From the NCBI RefSeq assembly GCF_052324685.1, contig NC_135221.1:22299371-22363370 (forward strand): 64,000 nucleotides of DNA. The letters run 5' to 3'. The notes below the pieces were generated by a model, which saw nothing but the letters and a program-made list of their open reading frames with translations, did not search any database and was not told where the DNA came from. The position numbers and the translations under genes were made by a program. This document shows, piece by piece, positions 9,446 to 20,916 of the stretch; the first letter of the stretch is position 1; every line of letters starts with the position of its first letter. This DNA is from Brachyhypopomus gauderio. Taxonomy: Eukaryota > Chordata > Actinopteri > Gymnotiformes > Hypopomidae.

Positions 9446-10790
9446 GGGGAGAGTGGGGTGATTTGTGCCAGGGGGGAAGTTGTGCCACCCCCTGTTTCTA
9501 GGGAACCAGAGAAGAAATTGGTTATGTGACCATTAATTTTTGAAAAAACATTCATTTTACTCATCCTGCAAAGAAGAGAGCCTCATTGCATAAGAGGAAA
9601 GCACTTTTAAGTTCAAAAAACAGTTTTTTGCCTTTCAAAGTAAAATTCCTATGATCAAGGATTTTTGATTGTTGTGTCCAAACAGTTATAGAGAAGTATG
9701 AAAACATTTTACACATGTTTTAGTACTTTGGTAAGCTACACTATGAGTCTGTGCAGCTAGCATGATGTTAGCCCAAAACTACTGGATGATGCATTTTTCC
9801 CCAAATGGTGGGGTTGGGGTGATTTGTGCCATAGGGCCTGGGGTAAGTTGTGCCAGTGGCACAACTCACACCCACTTATGAATATTTTAAACATATTGTT
9901 TTTTTTGTAGTTGTACATTGTATTCTTATATTTAATCACTTAAACTATGTGACATTCTTAATTTTAGACCCAAAATAGAAATAGACCATCATGCCACGGA
10001 GTTATAAGAGGAAGACATGCAGGGCTTCCACTCCTCTAGAGGACATGGACAGAGTAGTGAAGAGGTGGAGAAGGGAAGTCTATTGGTCAGGTGGCGAGGG
10101 AGATGAGCATATGCAGGATGTCATTAAAGTAAAACATGGAGAAGAAAAAGATAGATGGAAAAGAAATAGGATATAAAAGAACTGGACTTATTTAAAGCGT
10201 ATAGCTTCAACTTATGCAAATGTAAATGTAAACTGCAATGGATCAATAAGGGAAAAATTAAGATATATGCTAATTATGCTAAAAAAACGTAATATTTGCT
10301 ACTGTTTTTGTTTCATTTTGAACTGAACTTTGTTCTGAAGTGTTAGGCCTTGTTTAAGAAAATTTATCTTTTGTGTGCTCATGTGGCACAATAGGCTTGT
10401 AGAAAATTAGCCTTTGATGTTGTAAAGTAACTTTAAATAAACCTTAAATTAGTAATTTTGTATTGAATTTGTCTAGCTTTTATATAGCATTCCAGTTCTT
10501 GAGATCAAAATATATTATTTTACTTCAGTAATCAATGGCACAATTTACCCCAATGTATTCTCTCCAATGGCACAACTTACCCCGCACTGGGGGCAAGTTG
10601 TGCCACGAGACCACTTTTTTTCAAAAAGCTGTATTTCGTAAATACTATATTTCACATCCAAAGTGACTGATTCCAGGGATGCCCCACATCCTGAAATATA
10701 TGTACATATTTTAGTTGGAAGCATTACTGTCATAGTCTCACTTTTAAATCACTTTAAGTAAAAACTGGCACAACTCACCCCACTCTCCCC
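9446..10790. mobile_element. Pogo-like (Tc1/mariner) element, non-autonomous
   Basis: Terminal inverted repeats of about 24 bases (GGGGAGAGTGGGGTGATTTG at the left, its complement at the right) are flanked by TA (9444-9445 and 10791-10792). Several internal copies of GGGGTAAGTTGTGCCA lie in both orientations near 9465, 9815, 9840, 10545 and 10570-10600. A short ORF (9991-10176) looks like the start of a pogo-type transposase. The rest of the enzyme is absent, so it is an internally deleted copy. Confidence 0.75.
9991..10176 (+). pseudogene. N-terminal remnant of a pogo-like transposase
   Basis: This is 61 residues starting M-P-R-S-Y-K-R-K-T, the usual opening of pogo/jerky-type transposases with a psq helix-turn-helix. 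The DNA-binding helices that should follow, and the DDE domain, are missing. Confidence 0.5.
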
Positions 10791-11297
10791 TATGTGTGAA
10801 CTCATTTTTAATACAACACATATTTCATATATATATACATATACATTAATATAAAAATAAAATCGAAAACTCAAAAGTACACTATAAGGTCAAAAGTATT
10901 ATGACAACTATTCCTATTCTAAAGGAAGTATATTTCTACTATATAAGCTTTTTTATGTGAATCTGAACAAGTGTCAGCCATATGTTCAATACAAGGTGTG
11001 CCCAAAAACCCCTTGGACATATAGGGGCGGTTTCCCAGACAGGGTTTAACTTAAGCCAGGACCAGGCCTTAATCTGGAGTAGTTAATCATGTCTTTAAAA
11101 AGGGCTTTCTGAAACACAGATTAACTACTGATTACTAACACCTGGACTATGGAGTCCTGAATTAAAGTAAACAAGCTTGATTTAAAACCACCTGTGATAG
11201 TCTGAATTAGCTGGAGCAAAGTTGCCTATAAAACATGGAATGGACCTAGAAATGTGTAAAATAGCATTGAACTGGAGAGTCAGATACAAGTAAAACC

Positions 11298-12164
11298 ATG
11301 GCTGCAGAGAAGAGACTCCGATCAAAAAACTTTACTGAGCATGAGAAAACTCTGTTAAAGCAAATAGTTTCAAGACACCCGGTTATTGAAGATAAACAAC
11401 ACACATCAGCTGCGGAATCAAAGAAAAGGAATGCCTGGAAATCTATTTGCAATTAATTTAATGCAAATGAACACACATCTACAAGAACATTACAACAACT
11501 CCAAGTAAGAATAATTGGCTTTATTAGGTTTCTCTTTTGTGAAATGAGTGAGTTGACATAAGTTACTTTATACAGGTTTTGTGGAAGAATATAAAAATAA
11601 GCCTCAAAAAGACTGCTGCTGAAGCCCGAAGAGAGAGGTTTAAGACTGGTGGGGGGGGGGCTGCACATAAAGATCCTGACCAGGTGGATGAGTTACTGAC
11701 AGGAATAATGGAGAGTCAGCAACCTTTGGAGAACATACCAGATGATGACCATTTAGACAGTTCAGATGATGGATCTCAGGCACCTACTTTGGGTAAATTA
11801 ATTCAGTTCATCTTGTCTTTTATTTCTAACATTTAAAACTGTATTTGTGTCAGTGTCATGTAATCTGCATTTATCTGAACTGTTCTGGTTTCAAGGAGAA
11901 GGTCACATGGACAGAACTGAAGTGGAGTTGCAAAGTAGTTTACCCTCCACATCCTCAACAACATGTGTGGCAGTGTCTGTCAGTAGGCCTACTGGTCAGT
12001 ACAACAAAAGACTCACTATCCATGAAAGGCTGGCAAATGAATTTCATGAACATAAGTTAAATTATCTTAAGGAGGAGCATGAAATGAAAATGAAGATCCT
12101 ACAAGTAGAACTGGAAACGAAGATGAAGGAGAGAGACATGCAAGTGTCTCAAATGCCACAGTAG
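11298..12164 (+). pseudogene. Harbinger Myb/SANT-like accessory protein gene, three exons, with a stop
   Basis: The exons read from the sequence are 11298-11504, 11576-11792 and 11896-12164, with GT-AG borders that keep frame. Exon 1 encodes a SANT/Myb-like helix set (F-T-x-H-E-K-T-L-L...W-K-S-I), exon 2 a K-K-T-A-A-E-A-R-R segment, and exon 3 a charged coiled coil rich in E, K and M at the C-terminus. In Harbinger elements this protein helps the transposase enter the nucleus and bind the ends. Codon 53 is TAA (11454-11456), so the full protein cannot be made from this copy unless the stop is bypassed. Confidence 0.75.
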
Positions 12165-12330
12165 TACATAAATCTATAAAATAAATGATATGTTGGATGT
12201 AATGGTTATTTCTGTAATGCACCAAACAAAATGTACACATTTACTTTGAAATAAAAATTTATTAACTCATTACATGTGAAATGTATATAATTTGAGCAGA
12301 AGTAAAAAAAAAGGATAATGTTGAGAATAT

Positions 12331-13350
12331 CTACTTAAAGTGGCACAGTGCAAATGCATCTCTGTATGCAAGTCCTTCTCTGGCGTCTGCTGGAAATGGT
12401 GGTACATCTGGATTGTCATCCTCTTCAATTGGAGGATCAGGGCATCCACGCAGTTTCAGGTAGTTGTGTAGAACAGCTGTTGCAATGATGACAATGCAGC
12501 ATCTTCTTGGCTTGAACCTGAGTGTTTTTCGAAGGCACTGAAAACGACTCTTCCAAATTCCAAACATGCGCTCTATTAGACCCCTAGTGCGCATGTGAGC
12601 CTGGTTGTAGCGCCACTGCTCAGCTGTTGCTGGATGCAAGTATGGCGTAAACAAAAAATTCTTCTGGGCGTACCCACTGTCACCAAGCAATATTCCGTTG
12701 TGTACTCCTCTTTCAAATTGAGCATATAGAGATGAGTTAAGAAAAATACGGGAATCATGAGTAGCACCTTTCCAACGTGCAACAATGTTTGAAAACAGTA
12801 ATTGGGGAGTGCATACACCTTGGACATTTATGGAAAACCAATTCTTGCGGTTCCTGTATTCCTCAGCATCTGGAGTAGATGGGCATTTTATGGGAATATG
12901 GGTTCCTTCTATGCAGCCTATGACTCCTGGAAAGTGCCCATATTCATAGAAATGTACTTTGTGGTTTACCTGGGTTGTAGCATCAGGGAAATTTATGTAC
13001 TGTCCTCTTAGGTCACAAATGGCTCTGCATACTTTGTGAATGACTTTACATACTGTTGGTTCACTAACACCAACTAAATCCCCAGTTTCTCGATGAAAGG
13101 TGCCACATGCCAAGAACCTTAAAGTCAAGAGCACTTGGAGACGAACAGGTAAAGGCCGTCCTCGCTGAGTCACAGATGAAAGCTTGTGTTCCAACAATGA
13201 GATAATCTCCATGGCATCTATTTTATACATTCTAAAACGATCTCTGAAACTAATGTCATCAAAATGTTGAAATGGGTCACTTTTGTCAGCAAGAACATAT
13301 CTAGCTGGTGGTACTCTTTGGTCTTCATTGACATAGTCCAAGTAATCCAT
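12331..13350 (-). CDS. HARBI1-like DDE transposase, intact ORF
   Basis: The 339-residue ORF has a helical N-terminal part and a DDE_4-type nuclease domain. The first acidic site sits in G-C-I-E-G-T-H (about residues 144-150), the second in L-L-G-D-S-G-Y, and the Glu in I-E-R-M-F-G-I-W. The ORF has no breaks and a normal length for the family. In HARBI1-type transposases the first residue is normally Asp (C-I-D-G-T-H). Here it is Glu (codon GAA), which may disable catalysis. No poly(A) site was looked for in detail. It is a transposon gene, not a host gene. Confidence 0.88.
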   Translation of the reverse strand: MDYLDYVNEDQRVPPARYVLADKSDPFQHFDDISFRDRFRMYKIDAMEIISLLEHKLSSVTQRGRPLPVRLQVLLTLRFLACGTFHRETGDLVGVSEPTVCKVIHKVCRAICDLRGQYINFPDATTQVNHKVHFYEYGHFPGVIGCIEGTHIPIKCPSTPDAEEYRNRKNWFSINVQGVCTPQLLFSNIVARWKGATHDSRIFLNSSLYAQFERGVHNGILLGDSGYAQKNFLFTPYLHPATAEQWRYNQAHMRTRGLIERMFGIWKSRFQCLRKTLRFKPRRCCIVIIATAVLHNYLKLRGCPDPPIEEDDNPDVPPFPADAREGLAYRDAFALCHFK

Positions 13351-14581
13351 GTGTCTTCTTTAACAAACAACATTAATCTGAAGTTAAACATGCCTCCTGT
13401 GAGGTTTAATTTAAACCTCAATTTAGTCCTGCATTAGCACTAATCTTCCTTCAAGAAATGAGATTACATAATTCAGAATTAGACTAAATGTAGGACTATT
13501 TTGAGCCATGACTGAGAAAGCATATTTCTGTTACTCTGAGTTAAAAGGCCAATTTAGTCTAGGACTAGGCTTAATCTCTGTCTGGGAAACCGCCCCATAG
13601 TGCATATACATTTGCTTTCAAAGTCACCAACAATTCAGTTATAGTGGTGCTACAGGTCATGCAATAAGTTTAAAGAAATTGAACACATTTATAATGTTAC
13701 GCACGAAGGAGGAGGCACGATGAGCGTAGATCGGTGCGACAGAGAACATTTAATGTGACAGAAAACACGTTTAAGCTCCGTGCGGAGGGCAAGCACAAAA
13801 CACAACTCTCGAACAGGCATGAAACTTTAGACAAAGACGAGTGATCAACATGTAACCCGGGCAGATTGAAAATGAATATATTCCGAACCCAATTTGATGG
13901 AGAAATGTTTACTTTGTGGGTCTGGGTAACAATATATTACCCTAAGCTCAGAATTAGATTTCTGGCAAGAACGTGCTCAAACTACAAATTATACAACCAA
14001 CTGAGAGAATGTATTTTACAGCTTACAAAAGAAATTGTCAGTATGTATACACATGCAGTCCTAATATTACCCTGCTACAAAACAGTTCCTCATTAATAAT
14101 AATAAAAAAAAAGGGGTACCCAAAAACAAAAATTATGTTATGCAGGTCCTCTGTGAAGTAAAAGAAAAAATGGTGGAGTAAGAGGTCCTACTCCACGCGC
14201 AGGATGGCAATCGACGAACTCAGATCTCTTGTGTAGAAACCCAGATGATGTCTCTTCAGTCCGAAACAATCCTGTCATAAGCATGGAAAGACTCACACTG
14301 GAGACACTCTTTGCTTATAGGGCGATAATACGCAACCAGCACAATACTCAAGGCACAGAACGTGCTTTCCCGTGCTTCATCTGCGATAGCAGACAGTGAG
14401 GCAAGTCCATACATACCATGCAGTCGTAATTAAGTATTAACTAACACTCATGAAACAGTCAAACAACATTTCTACATCACTTATAACAGTATGCTTAATA
14501 AAACATTTAAACAATTAGCACGTAATGTAGAATACTTCCCTTTGTTACCTATGGCTAGTTCCATACCTTAGCCACCATGAC

Positions 14582-15648
14582 TAGGGTTGTCCCGAATCGA
14601 TATTTGGATCGGATCGGCCGCCGATATTAGCAAAAAATGCGTATCGGTATCGGATCGGCAGACACGAGAAAATGCCGATCCAGACTCCCGATCCAGTTTT
14701 TTAAGTCCGATCCCGGTTTTCCAGCGCACCCATTTAGATAATCCATTCCAGTTTTTGCTAGTGAGAGTAAAATCCGGTCCGCATTTTCCAGCACACCTTC
14801 AGCTTCTGCCCCAATTTAGCTCCGTGGCATCTCGGACCGCCGTGTAAATTTGAAGTTATCGGTCAGTTGTGTGGGATTATTTTACCTTAAAGGATGACAA
14901 AGACGAAGAGGTAGAGTGCAACATATGCCACAGTAAAGTCAAGCGTTGTGGTAAAGCTGTAAGAACTTTTAATACCACCAATCTAATCAAGCATTTAGCG
15001 AAATACCACCATAAACAACATGACGAGTTTCTAATGAAAACCGAAGACAAAAAGAAAGGTCCTACACAACTAACACTGGCAGAAACGTTTGAATTGAAGG
15101 GAGTGTATAGATGGGGGTGGAGCAGCAAAGTGTGGAGTAGAAGGCATTTTGCTTTTAATTAGTTTAGGATATGTGCACGGATTTTTTTTTAAGCTTTGGT
15201 TTACACTTGTTCAAGAGCACTGATGGATGTTAATGTTAATGTTAATAATAGACTATTTTCCACTCAGGTTGTGTGTTTTTTTTTAAATATAATTTACAAT
15301 ATTATTTGCACTTGTGGCTTTTTAATCCTTGGTTTACTGATGCTATTTCTGTTTGTTATTTAATATTTTGTCTATTTTGAGTTTATTAATTGCTAAATAA
15401 ACAGGTCAGTTTCTCCTTACCAACCATTGTGTATTATTCAAACACACCTAATTCAGCTGGCTACTTGTTATCAAGAGTAAAACGCTTTTCAACATGAGTT
15501 TGACAACAAAGTAAGTTGGCTAAATAACTTTAAACTTTAATACATGCTCGGATAGGCCGGTATCGGCCGATATCGGTATCGGATCGGAAGTGCAAATAAA
15601 TATCGGTATCGGATCGGAAGTTCAAAAAGCTGGATCGGGACATCCCTA
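14582..15648 (+). mobile_element. hAT element, non-autonomous, with BED finger ORF
   Basis: The ends are TAGGGTTGTCCCGA and the complement of TAGGGATGTCCCGA. A perfect 8-bp duplication ACCATGAC (14574-14581 and 15649-15656) shows hAT transposition. Subterminal regions repeat ATCGGTATCGGATCGG. Only the N-terminal zinc finger of the transposase remains. Confidence 0.9.
14869..15162 (+). pseudogene. BED zinc-finger fragment of a ZBED-type hAT transposase
   Basis: The ORF has 97 residues. An aromatic W-D-Y-F motif is followed by C-N-I-C, then N-L-I-K-H-L...H, the C2H2-like BED finger pattern. The reading ends soon after the linker (T-Q-L-T-L-A-E-T-F), and no catalytic or dimerisation domain follows. 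Confidence 0.8.
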
Positions 15649-16044
15649 ACCATGACTAGCACACTACACTATATCTAGTATCTACACTGCTAAATTAAAC
15701 ATTTTAACATGGTAATAAACAGTAATAAATGAAACAAAAAAAAATTTACCTGTCATAAGCATGGAAAGACTCACACTGGAGACACTCTTTGCTTATAGGG
15801 CGATAATACGCAACCAGCACAATACTCAAGGCACAGAACGTGCTTTCCCGTGCTTCATCTGCGATAGCAGACAGTGAGGCAAGTCCATACATACCATGCA
15901 GTCGTAATTAAGTGCCAAAAAAAAACCCTTTTACGACCTGCCTCTCAACATATGGCTGCACTACACTTAAAGAGACAGGCTACCATCTTTGAATGCAGTA
16001 GAATTAAAGTAAAAATAATTTTTTTAAATAAACACCTGGTTACA

Positions 16045-16054
16045 TCCTCCCCAG
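16045..16054 (-). other. Polypurine tract of the Gypsy element
   Basis: On the minus strand CTGGGGAGGA lies directly before the 3' LTR start TGTAACC, the position of the plus-strand primer in LTR elements. Confidence 0.7.
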
Positions 16055-16080
16055 CTTAAACTCTGATGCCCTCATCAGAT

Positions 16081-16794
16081 TCATTGCACAATAACTGCAA
16101 TAAACAAACTATCTGCTGCTGAAAAGACATCATAGAGCAAGGCTTCCTTCCCTGTAAAACCCACAGCATGCTGCTTACAGCTGGCCTGATAACCCACATC
16201 ATAGTCCTCTAGATGAGCAGGTAGTCTTCTGACCCTTCGTGGCCTATCAGCTACAGCAACAGGACTTATCTCCGGAGAAGTCACCTCTGCTGTTGACACA
16301 TCAATTTCTGACATTCCTGATATCTCTGATACATCTGATACACCTAACTCTCCGAACGGCTCTGAAAAATCAGGAACAAACTCTGCTGTTATTGGGTCTA
16401 ATAGACCAGAAATTTGATCACTTGGTCCTGCCTCCATCTCACTCAATGCATCTGCTCCCATTATTGTTTCTCCTTGCAGTGTGGATGGAAACACTTCCGC
16501 CTCTGTGAGGAGTGAGGTCTTCTCAGATGCTGACAACTGCCCTTGCTCTAAGTCTCCCGGAACATTCAGGTCGACCAGAAGAAAGCCACAGGGAAGTAGT
16601 AAATCCCTATGCAGAGTCCGCACTCTGCTCCCTCCATCTTCTGCTCTGACCACATAGATTGGCAAATCTTCATCTGGCCTTCTCACCACGACGTATACTG
16701 TTGGTTCCCATCTATCAGATATCTTGTGTTTCCTCCGCAATCCCACATTACGAACTAACACACGATCTCCGGCTTCAATAACTGAAGTCTTCAC
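16081..16794 (-). pseudogene. Gypsy integrase C-terminal domain and acidic tail
   Basis: The first part (G-D-R-V-L-V-R-N-V, then W-E-P-T-V-Y-V-V) is the SH3-like/GPY-type C-terminal domain of integrase. About 120 acidic Ser/Glu/Pro residues and a basic R-P-R-R-V-R-R-L-P stretch follow. The frame differs from the upstream integrase reading, with a break near 16795-16810. It is not an envelope gene: no signal peptide or membrane segment is seen. Confidence 0.75.
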
Positions 16795-17918
16795 CTTTGT
16801 GTCCCATCTTTTTTATTCAGCTGCTGTCGCTTTACAGTATTTTCAGAAGCGAGGCGGTAGGCATGTCTTAGTTTGCTTTTCAGGTCACGCACATACTGAG
16901 AGTGCGTTTTGCTCTTCAGCCCTCCAGGATTAATTCCTAGGCATAAATCAATCGGGAGGCGAGGCTCTCTCCCAAACATTAAAAAGAAAGGGGCCTCCCC
17001 GGTGACGTCATTACGGGTGCAATTGTATGCATGCACTAAAGGCCGCACATACTTTCTCCAATGTTCTTTCTTTTTGTCAGTCAAAGTCCCCAACAGGTCT
17101 AACAGGGTCCTGTTAAATCTCTCCACGGGGTTGCCTCTTGGATGGTAAGGCGTGGTTCTCGATTTCACTCCTGAGAGTTTACAAAGTTCAGAAACCACTT
17201 CCGATTCGAAATTAGCCCCCTGATCACTATGAATCCTACGGGGAAATCCGTAGTGGCTTATGAAATTCTCCCACAACGCTGCAGCCACTGTTTTCGCTGT
17301 CTGATCACGTGTTGGATATGCTTGTGCATATTTAGTGAAATGATCAGTCACTACTAAGATGTTTCGAGTGTCCTGGAAGTCCGGTTCCAAAGTAAGGAAA
17401 TCGATGCATACTAATTCCAATGGCTCACTTGCTGTGATGTTCACTAAAGGGGCTGCCTTCTGAGCTCTTGCCTTCCGTCTTATGCATCGTTCACACTGCC
17501 TACACTTTTCCTCAATGAACTGAGTCATCCTAGGCCAGTAAAATCTTGCTCTAGCCAATTCCACAGTCCGTTCGATTCCCATATGACCTGTCTTATCATG
17601 CACACCCTCAAACACCCTCTGGCGAAGACTACTAGGTAGAATGAGTTGATGAAAACATTCTCCTCTGCGATTTGTACTTCTGCGATATAGAACTCCCTGG
17701 TCTAAAATTAATTTAGGCCTTTCCCTGAGCAGAATATTCACCTCTGGTAACTCTTGGCGTGTATTGCACTTATCAGGAAGGACTCCTCTCTCTATAATCT
17801 CTATAGCACGGGATAGACTTCTGTCCTCTCTTTGCAACCGATACCAGTCAGCGTGGGTCATACCTGGGAGTGCTTCTTGCCCCGGCCAAGGATCTGGTGT
17901 CTGGGACAGCATCCTCAT
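16791..17918 (-). pseudogene. Gypsy integrase
   Basis: The 375-residue ORF has the HHCC zinc domain (H-D-K-T-G-H then C-R-Q-C-E-R-C) and the DDE core. The first Asp is in C-I-D-F-L, the second in H-S-D-Q-G-A-N-F-E, and the Glu in N-P-V-E-R-F-N-R. All three catalytic residues are kept. The ORF is out of frame with the RNase H reading upstream and with the C-terminal tail downstream. Confidence 0.9.
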
Positions 17919-18783
17919 CTACCAGCAGTGTCTCCACTGCCGATATCTCTTCCATATCCTCTCCTGTATTGCTGCCTGGTACCTGGTTGACTAGAACATT
18001 CACACCATGCCTCATGCATACCGCTTTCAGCATCTTCCCGTCTAAATTGTGGTACTCCTCTGGGAAGTGGTGAACTCGCTCCATCAGACTGCACAGTCTG
18101 CGGTCCAAGTCCTCAGATTCCTCATCCTCTGTCAAGGGCTCCTGTGGAATTCTCGAAAGAGCATCTGCATCTGTGTTTTGCTTTCCTGATTTATAATAAA
18201 TGTCAAAATCATAAATGGAAATGGCTGCAAGCCACCTATAACTAGTAGCATCAAGCTTAGCATTTGAAAGGACATATGTTAAAGGGTTATTGTCTGTGAG
18301 AACTTTAAATCTCGAGCCATATAAGTAATCATGGAATTTCTCACTTATTGCCCACTTGAGGGCAAGGAACTCCAACTTATGGGCCGGATAGTTCTTCTCG
18401 CACCTGGTGAGGCCACGACTTGCATAAGCTATAACCCTAGTTTCACCCTCCTGAACCTGGTATAAAGCTGCACCCAATCCAGCAGTGCTAGCGTCCGTAT
18501 GTAAAACATATGGCACTCTCCAGTCTGCAAACCCAAGCACTGGTGCAGAGGTTAACTTTTCGATTATGCTCTGAAATGCAAGATGACACTCCTCACTCCA
18601 CCGCTCAGTTAGAGATGTAGACTTACTACGGTGCTTATAGGTGAAATGCTTTGCTCTAGTTGAGAATTCTCCCTTAAGTAAATCTTTCAATGGCCTCACT
18701 ACCTTGGCATAATCACGGACAAATCTCCTATAATAACCTGAAAAACCTAAGAAAGACCTCAATTGTTTAACAGTTTGAGGCAC
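17848..18783 (-). pseudogene. Gypsy reverse transcriptase connection and RNase H
   Basis: It opens with the conserved L-R-S-F-L-G-F-S-G-Y-Y-R-R-F segment. The RNase H acidic residues follow (H-T-D-A-S near residue 95, F-L-A-L-K-W-A and T-D-N-N-P-L-T-Y), then a chromatin-side linker D-A-L-S-R-I. A frame change separates it from the reverse transcriptase ORF (about 18880), and another from integrase (about 17890). Confidence 0.9.
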
Positions 18784-18794
18784 TGGCCAGTGTC

Positions 18795-19856
18795 TTACTG
18801 CTGAAATCTTCTCAGGGTCAGGTTGAATTCCTTCAGCAGAAATGACATGTCCAAGATACTTAACTGAAGTCTGGAAGAACTTTTAGAAGGAGATAGCTTT
18901 AATCCAAAATCAGAAACCCTCTTCAACACTCGCATTAGTCTCTCTTCATGCTCAGCCAGGGTGTCAGAAAAGATAATCAGATCATCCAAGAAAGCAACTA
19001 CTTCTTGGAGATTGATTCCAGACATGATCTTTTCCATTGTTCTTTGGAAAGTAGCTGGTGAATTTGTGAGCCCTTGTGGCATTCTGCAAAACTGCCAGTT
19101 TCCAAAGGGGGTGGTAAATGCAGTTTTAGGGCGATCCGCAGGCTCTACGTCTAGCTGGTAATATCCACTTTTGAGATCCAAGACTGTAAACCATTTAGAA
19201 CCAGTGAGGAGAGAAAAAGTCTCCTCAATTCTAGGTAGAGGGTAGGCATCCTTTTTCGTTAAATTATTCAGTTTACGATAATCAATAACCATCCTAAGGT
19301 CACCATTTCTCTTGCGCACCAAAACTATTGCAGAAGCATAAGGGCTACTTGATTCCTCTATAATCCCACAAGCCAACAATTCCTTCAAATGACGTCTCAA
19401 GTCTTCAAAATCCGCGGGAGAAACACGCCTCGTCCGCTCCTTGAATGGGATGTGCGGTTCCAGTTCAATCCTGTGAGTGACACCGGACACCCTACCCACA
19501 TCCAGGTCATGTTGAGCAAAAGCATGAGGAACTTCCTTGTGAATCCTCTCCAGGATACGCGCTTGAAACTCTGCTGAAATGGGACTGTCATTAAAGTCCA
19601 GATGCAAGTCCACTGTGCTGCCAGGAGTAGGCGGATCACCAGCATACCCTAACAGCGAATGAACTATCTGCCTTGGAACACTCCCAGGACTCTCAGACCC
19701 TTTAGCTGTGAGAGGTATAGCCCAGTCAATGGGTGTGCACTCTGCGATTATGCACTTTGGCGGAAGCCGCACATCTCGGCCAGTGAGATTTCTCACTAAA
19801 ACTTTGAATTTACAGTGAGAATTTGGCGTCACATCCACAATTTGCTCCTGAACCAT
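18795..19856 (-). pseudogene. Gypsy reverse transcriptase
   Basis: Fingers and palm motifs are present in order: D-Y-R-K-L-N, then L-D-L-K-S-G-Y-Y-Q, P-F-G-N-W-Q-F, M-P-Q-G-L-T-N-S-P-A-T-F-Q and the active-site F-L-D-D-L-I-I-F. The last about 25 residues are a frameshifted reading of the conserved segment that leads to RNase H. Confidence 0.92.
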
Positions 19857-19966
19857 CAGCCCTCCGGGAATGGGGTAGGCGAGAGGCTCTCCAACCAGTG
19901 ATTTAAAGCTCTCTCCTTCCCCTCTACAATGGCAAATTCCTTTGAGGACACTCGTTTGATTTCCCT

Positions 19967-20584
19967 TTAAACAGGAGCCCTACTACTAAGTTTCACCCGT
20001 AGTGTATGAGCCTTTGCGGTTGAGCTCTCCGTCAGAGCACCACAGCTGGAATAAGCTGCAGCCCAGTTTGCACACATAGGCAATGAGCTCAAAAACTGAG
20101 TTCCTCCCCTCTTCTCGCAATCAGAAATGAGGTGCCTAAGAATGTTTGTACCCACCAACAATGGGACCCGTTCATTATATGCTTGATCAGGGCTGACTAG
20201 AGCGAGAACTGTAAACTTCTGTCCGGTTCCACAGACACTTTTGGGAAACTTCACTTCTACCTCAATATATCCTGCATACGGCACTAACTGACCCGCTGCA
20301 CCCTCTACCCTAAGTAAATCACCTAAGGGGTACAACTCTCGATGTGACAAATGTTGAAAATAAAATGACTGGGATATAATGGACACTTGTGAGCCGGTGT
20401 CAATTAGACAACTGCACTGGGTGTCATCTAGCCAGGCTACCCCTTCACATGACTCTCCAATCAGACCCTTAGGCATCCCTCTAACCCCAGGACATCTAGT
20501 ATTCTGACATTTCGACTTACATTGGCTGGATTTGTTGGAACTTGAAGGATGAGCTCCTGCCTGTTCCGAAACAGGAGCTCCCAC
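19967..20584 (-). pseudogene. Gypsy aspartic protease
   Basis: The active-site motif L-I-D-T-G-S-Q-V-S and the later L-L-V-G-T-N-I-L flap-region partner are both present. The frame differs from the zinc-knuckle ORF with which it just overlaps, as in gag/pro-pol frameshifting, and from the RT ORF. Confidence 0.88.
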
Positions 20585-20910
20585 TAGTTTAAAGTGGAGC
20601 CTTGCGTGGAACTTCTTGATGGGGTCATCAGCCTTTTCTGAAGTCGGTCACACAACTTCTGTTGAACCAGACTGGCGTTAACAGGGTTAGTGCATTGCGG
20701 CATAAGGTACGATTCCTCTCCACACTTATAACAAAACTTCTTCCCTCTGAGACGTTTGTCTCGCCCTTGTGGAACAGCACCAATAGGTGTGCACTGAGAT
20801 GCCTCGAGTATCTCATTCTCCTTCCTTCTCGGACATTGCTTAGTCTCGGCCACTTCAGCCTCTAACTGCCGTATCCTCCTCTCCAGTTGCTCTCGAGTCG
20901 GGGAAAGCAC
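20584..20910 (-). pseudogene. Gypsy nucleocapsid part with altered zinc knuckle
   Basis: It has a coiled-coil-like L-E-R-R-I-R-Q-L-E-A-E-V segment, then a knuckle C-Y-K-C-G-E-E-S-Y-L-M-P-Q-C. The spacing is that of CCHC (C-x2-C-x4-H-x4-C), but Tyr stands where His is expected. It is in the same frame as gag and is separated from it by a TGA. Confidence 0.8.
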
Positions 20911-20916
20911 CCGACT

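Larger units (their letters stand above)
11034..13596. mobile_element. PIF/Harbinger transposon, structurally complete
   Basis: This is a 2,563-bp element with inverted ends GGGGCGGTTTCCCAGACAG and the matching complement, and a 3-bp duplication ATA (11031-11033 and 13597-13599). It holds the two genes typical of the superfamily in convergent order: a Myb/SANT-like protein gene on the plus strand and the HARBI1-type transposase on the minus strand. Subterminal regions also repeat TTTAACTTAAGCCAGGACC-like and TTTAGTCTAGGACTAGG-like motifs. Confidence 0.92.
13851..16044 (-). repeat. 3' LTR of the Gypsy element, enlarged
   Basis: It matches the 709-bp 5' LTR (22289-22997) at both ends. It also contains a second, identical 164-bp copy of an internal segment (14271-14434 and 15749-15912) with other sequence and a hAT element between the copies. 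Confidence 0.9.

Noticed and set aside
12331..13350. A domesticated HARBI1 host gene
   Set aside because: It sits between matching inverted ends with an ATA duplication and has the Myb-like partner beside it, so it is a transposon copy.
16081..16794. Gypsy 3' ORF as an envelope gene
   Set aside because: It starts with the integrase C-terminal domain and continues as an acidic tail. No signal peptide, fusion peptide or membrane span is seen.
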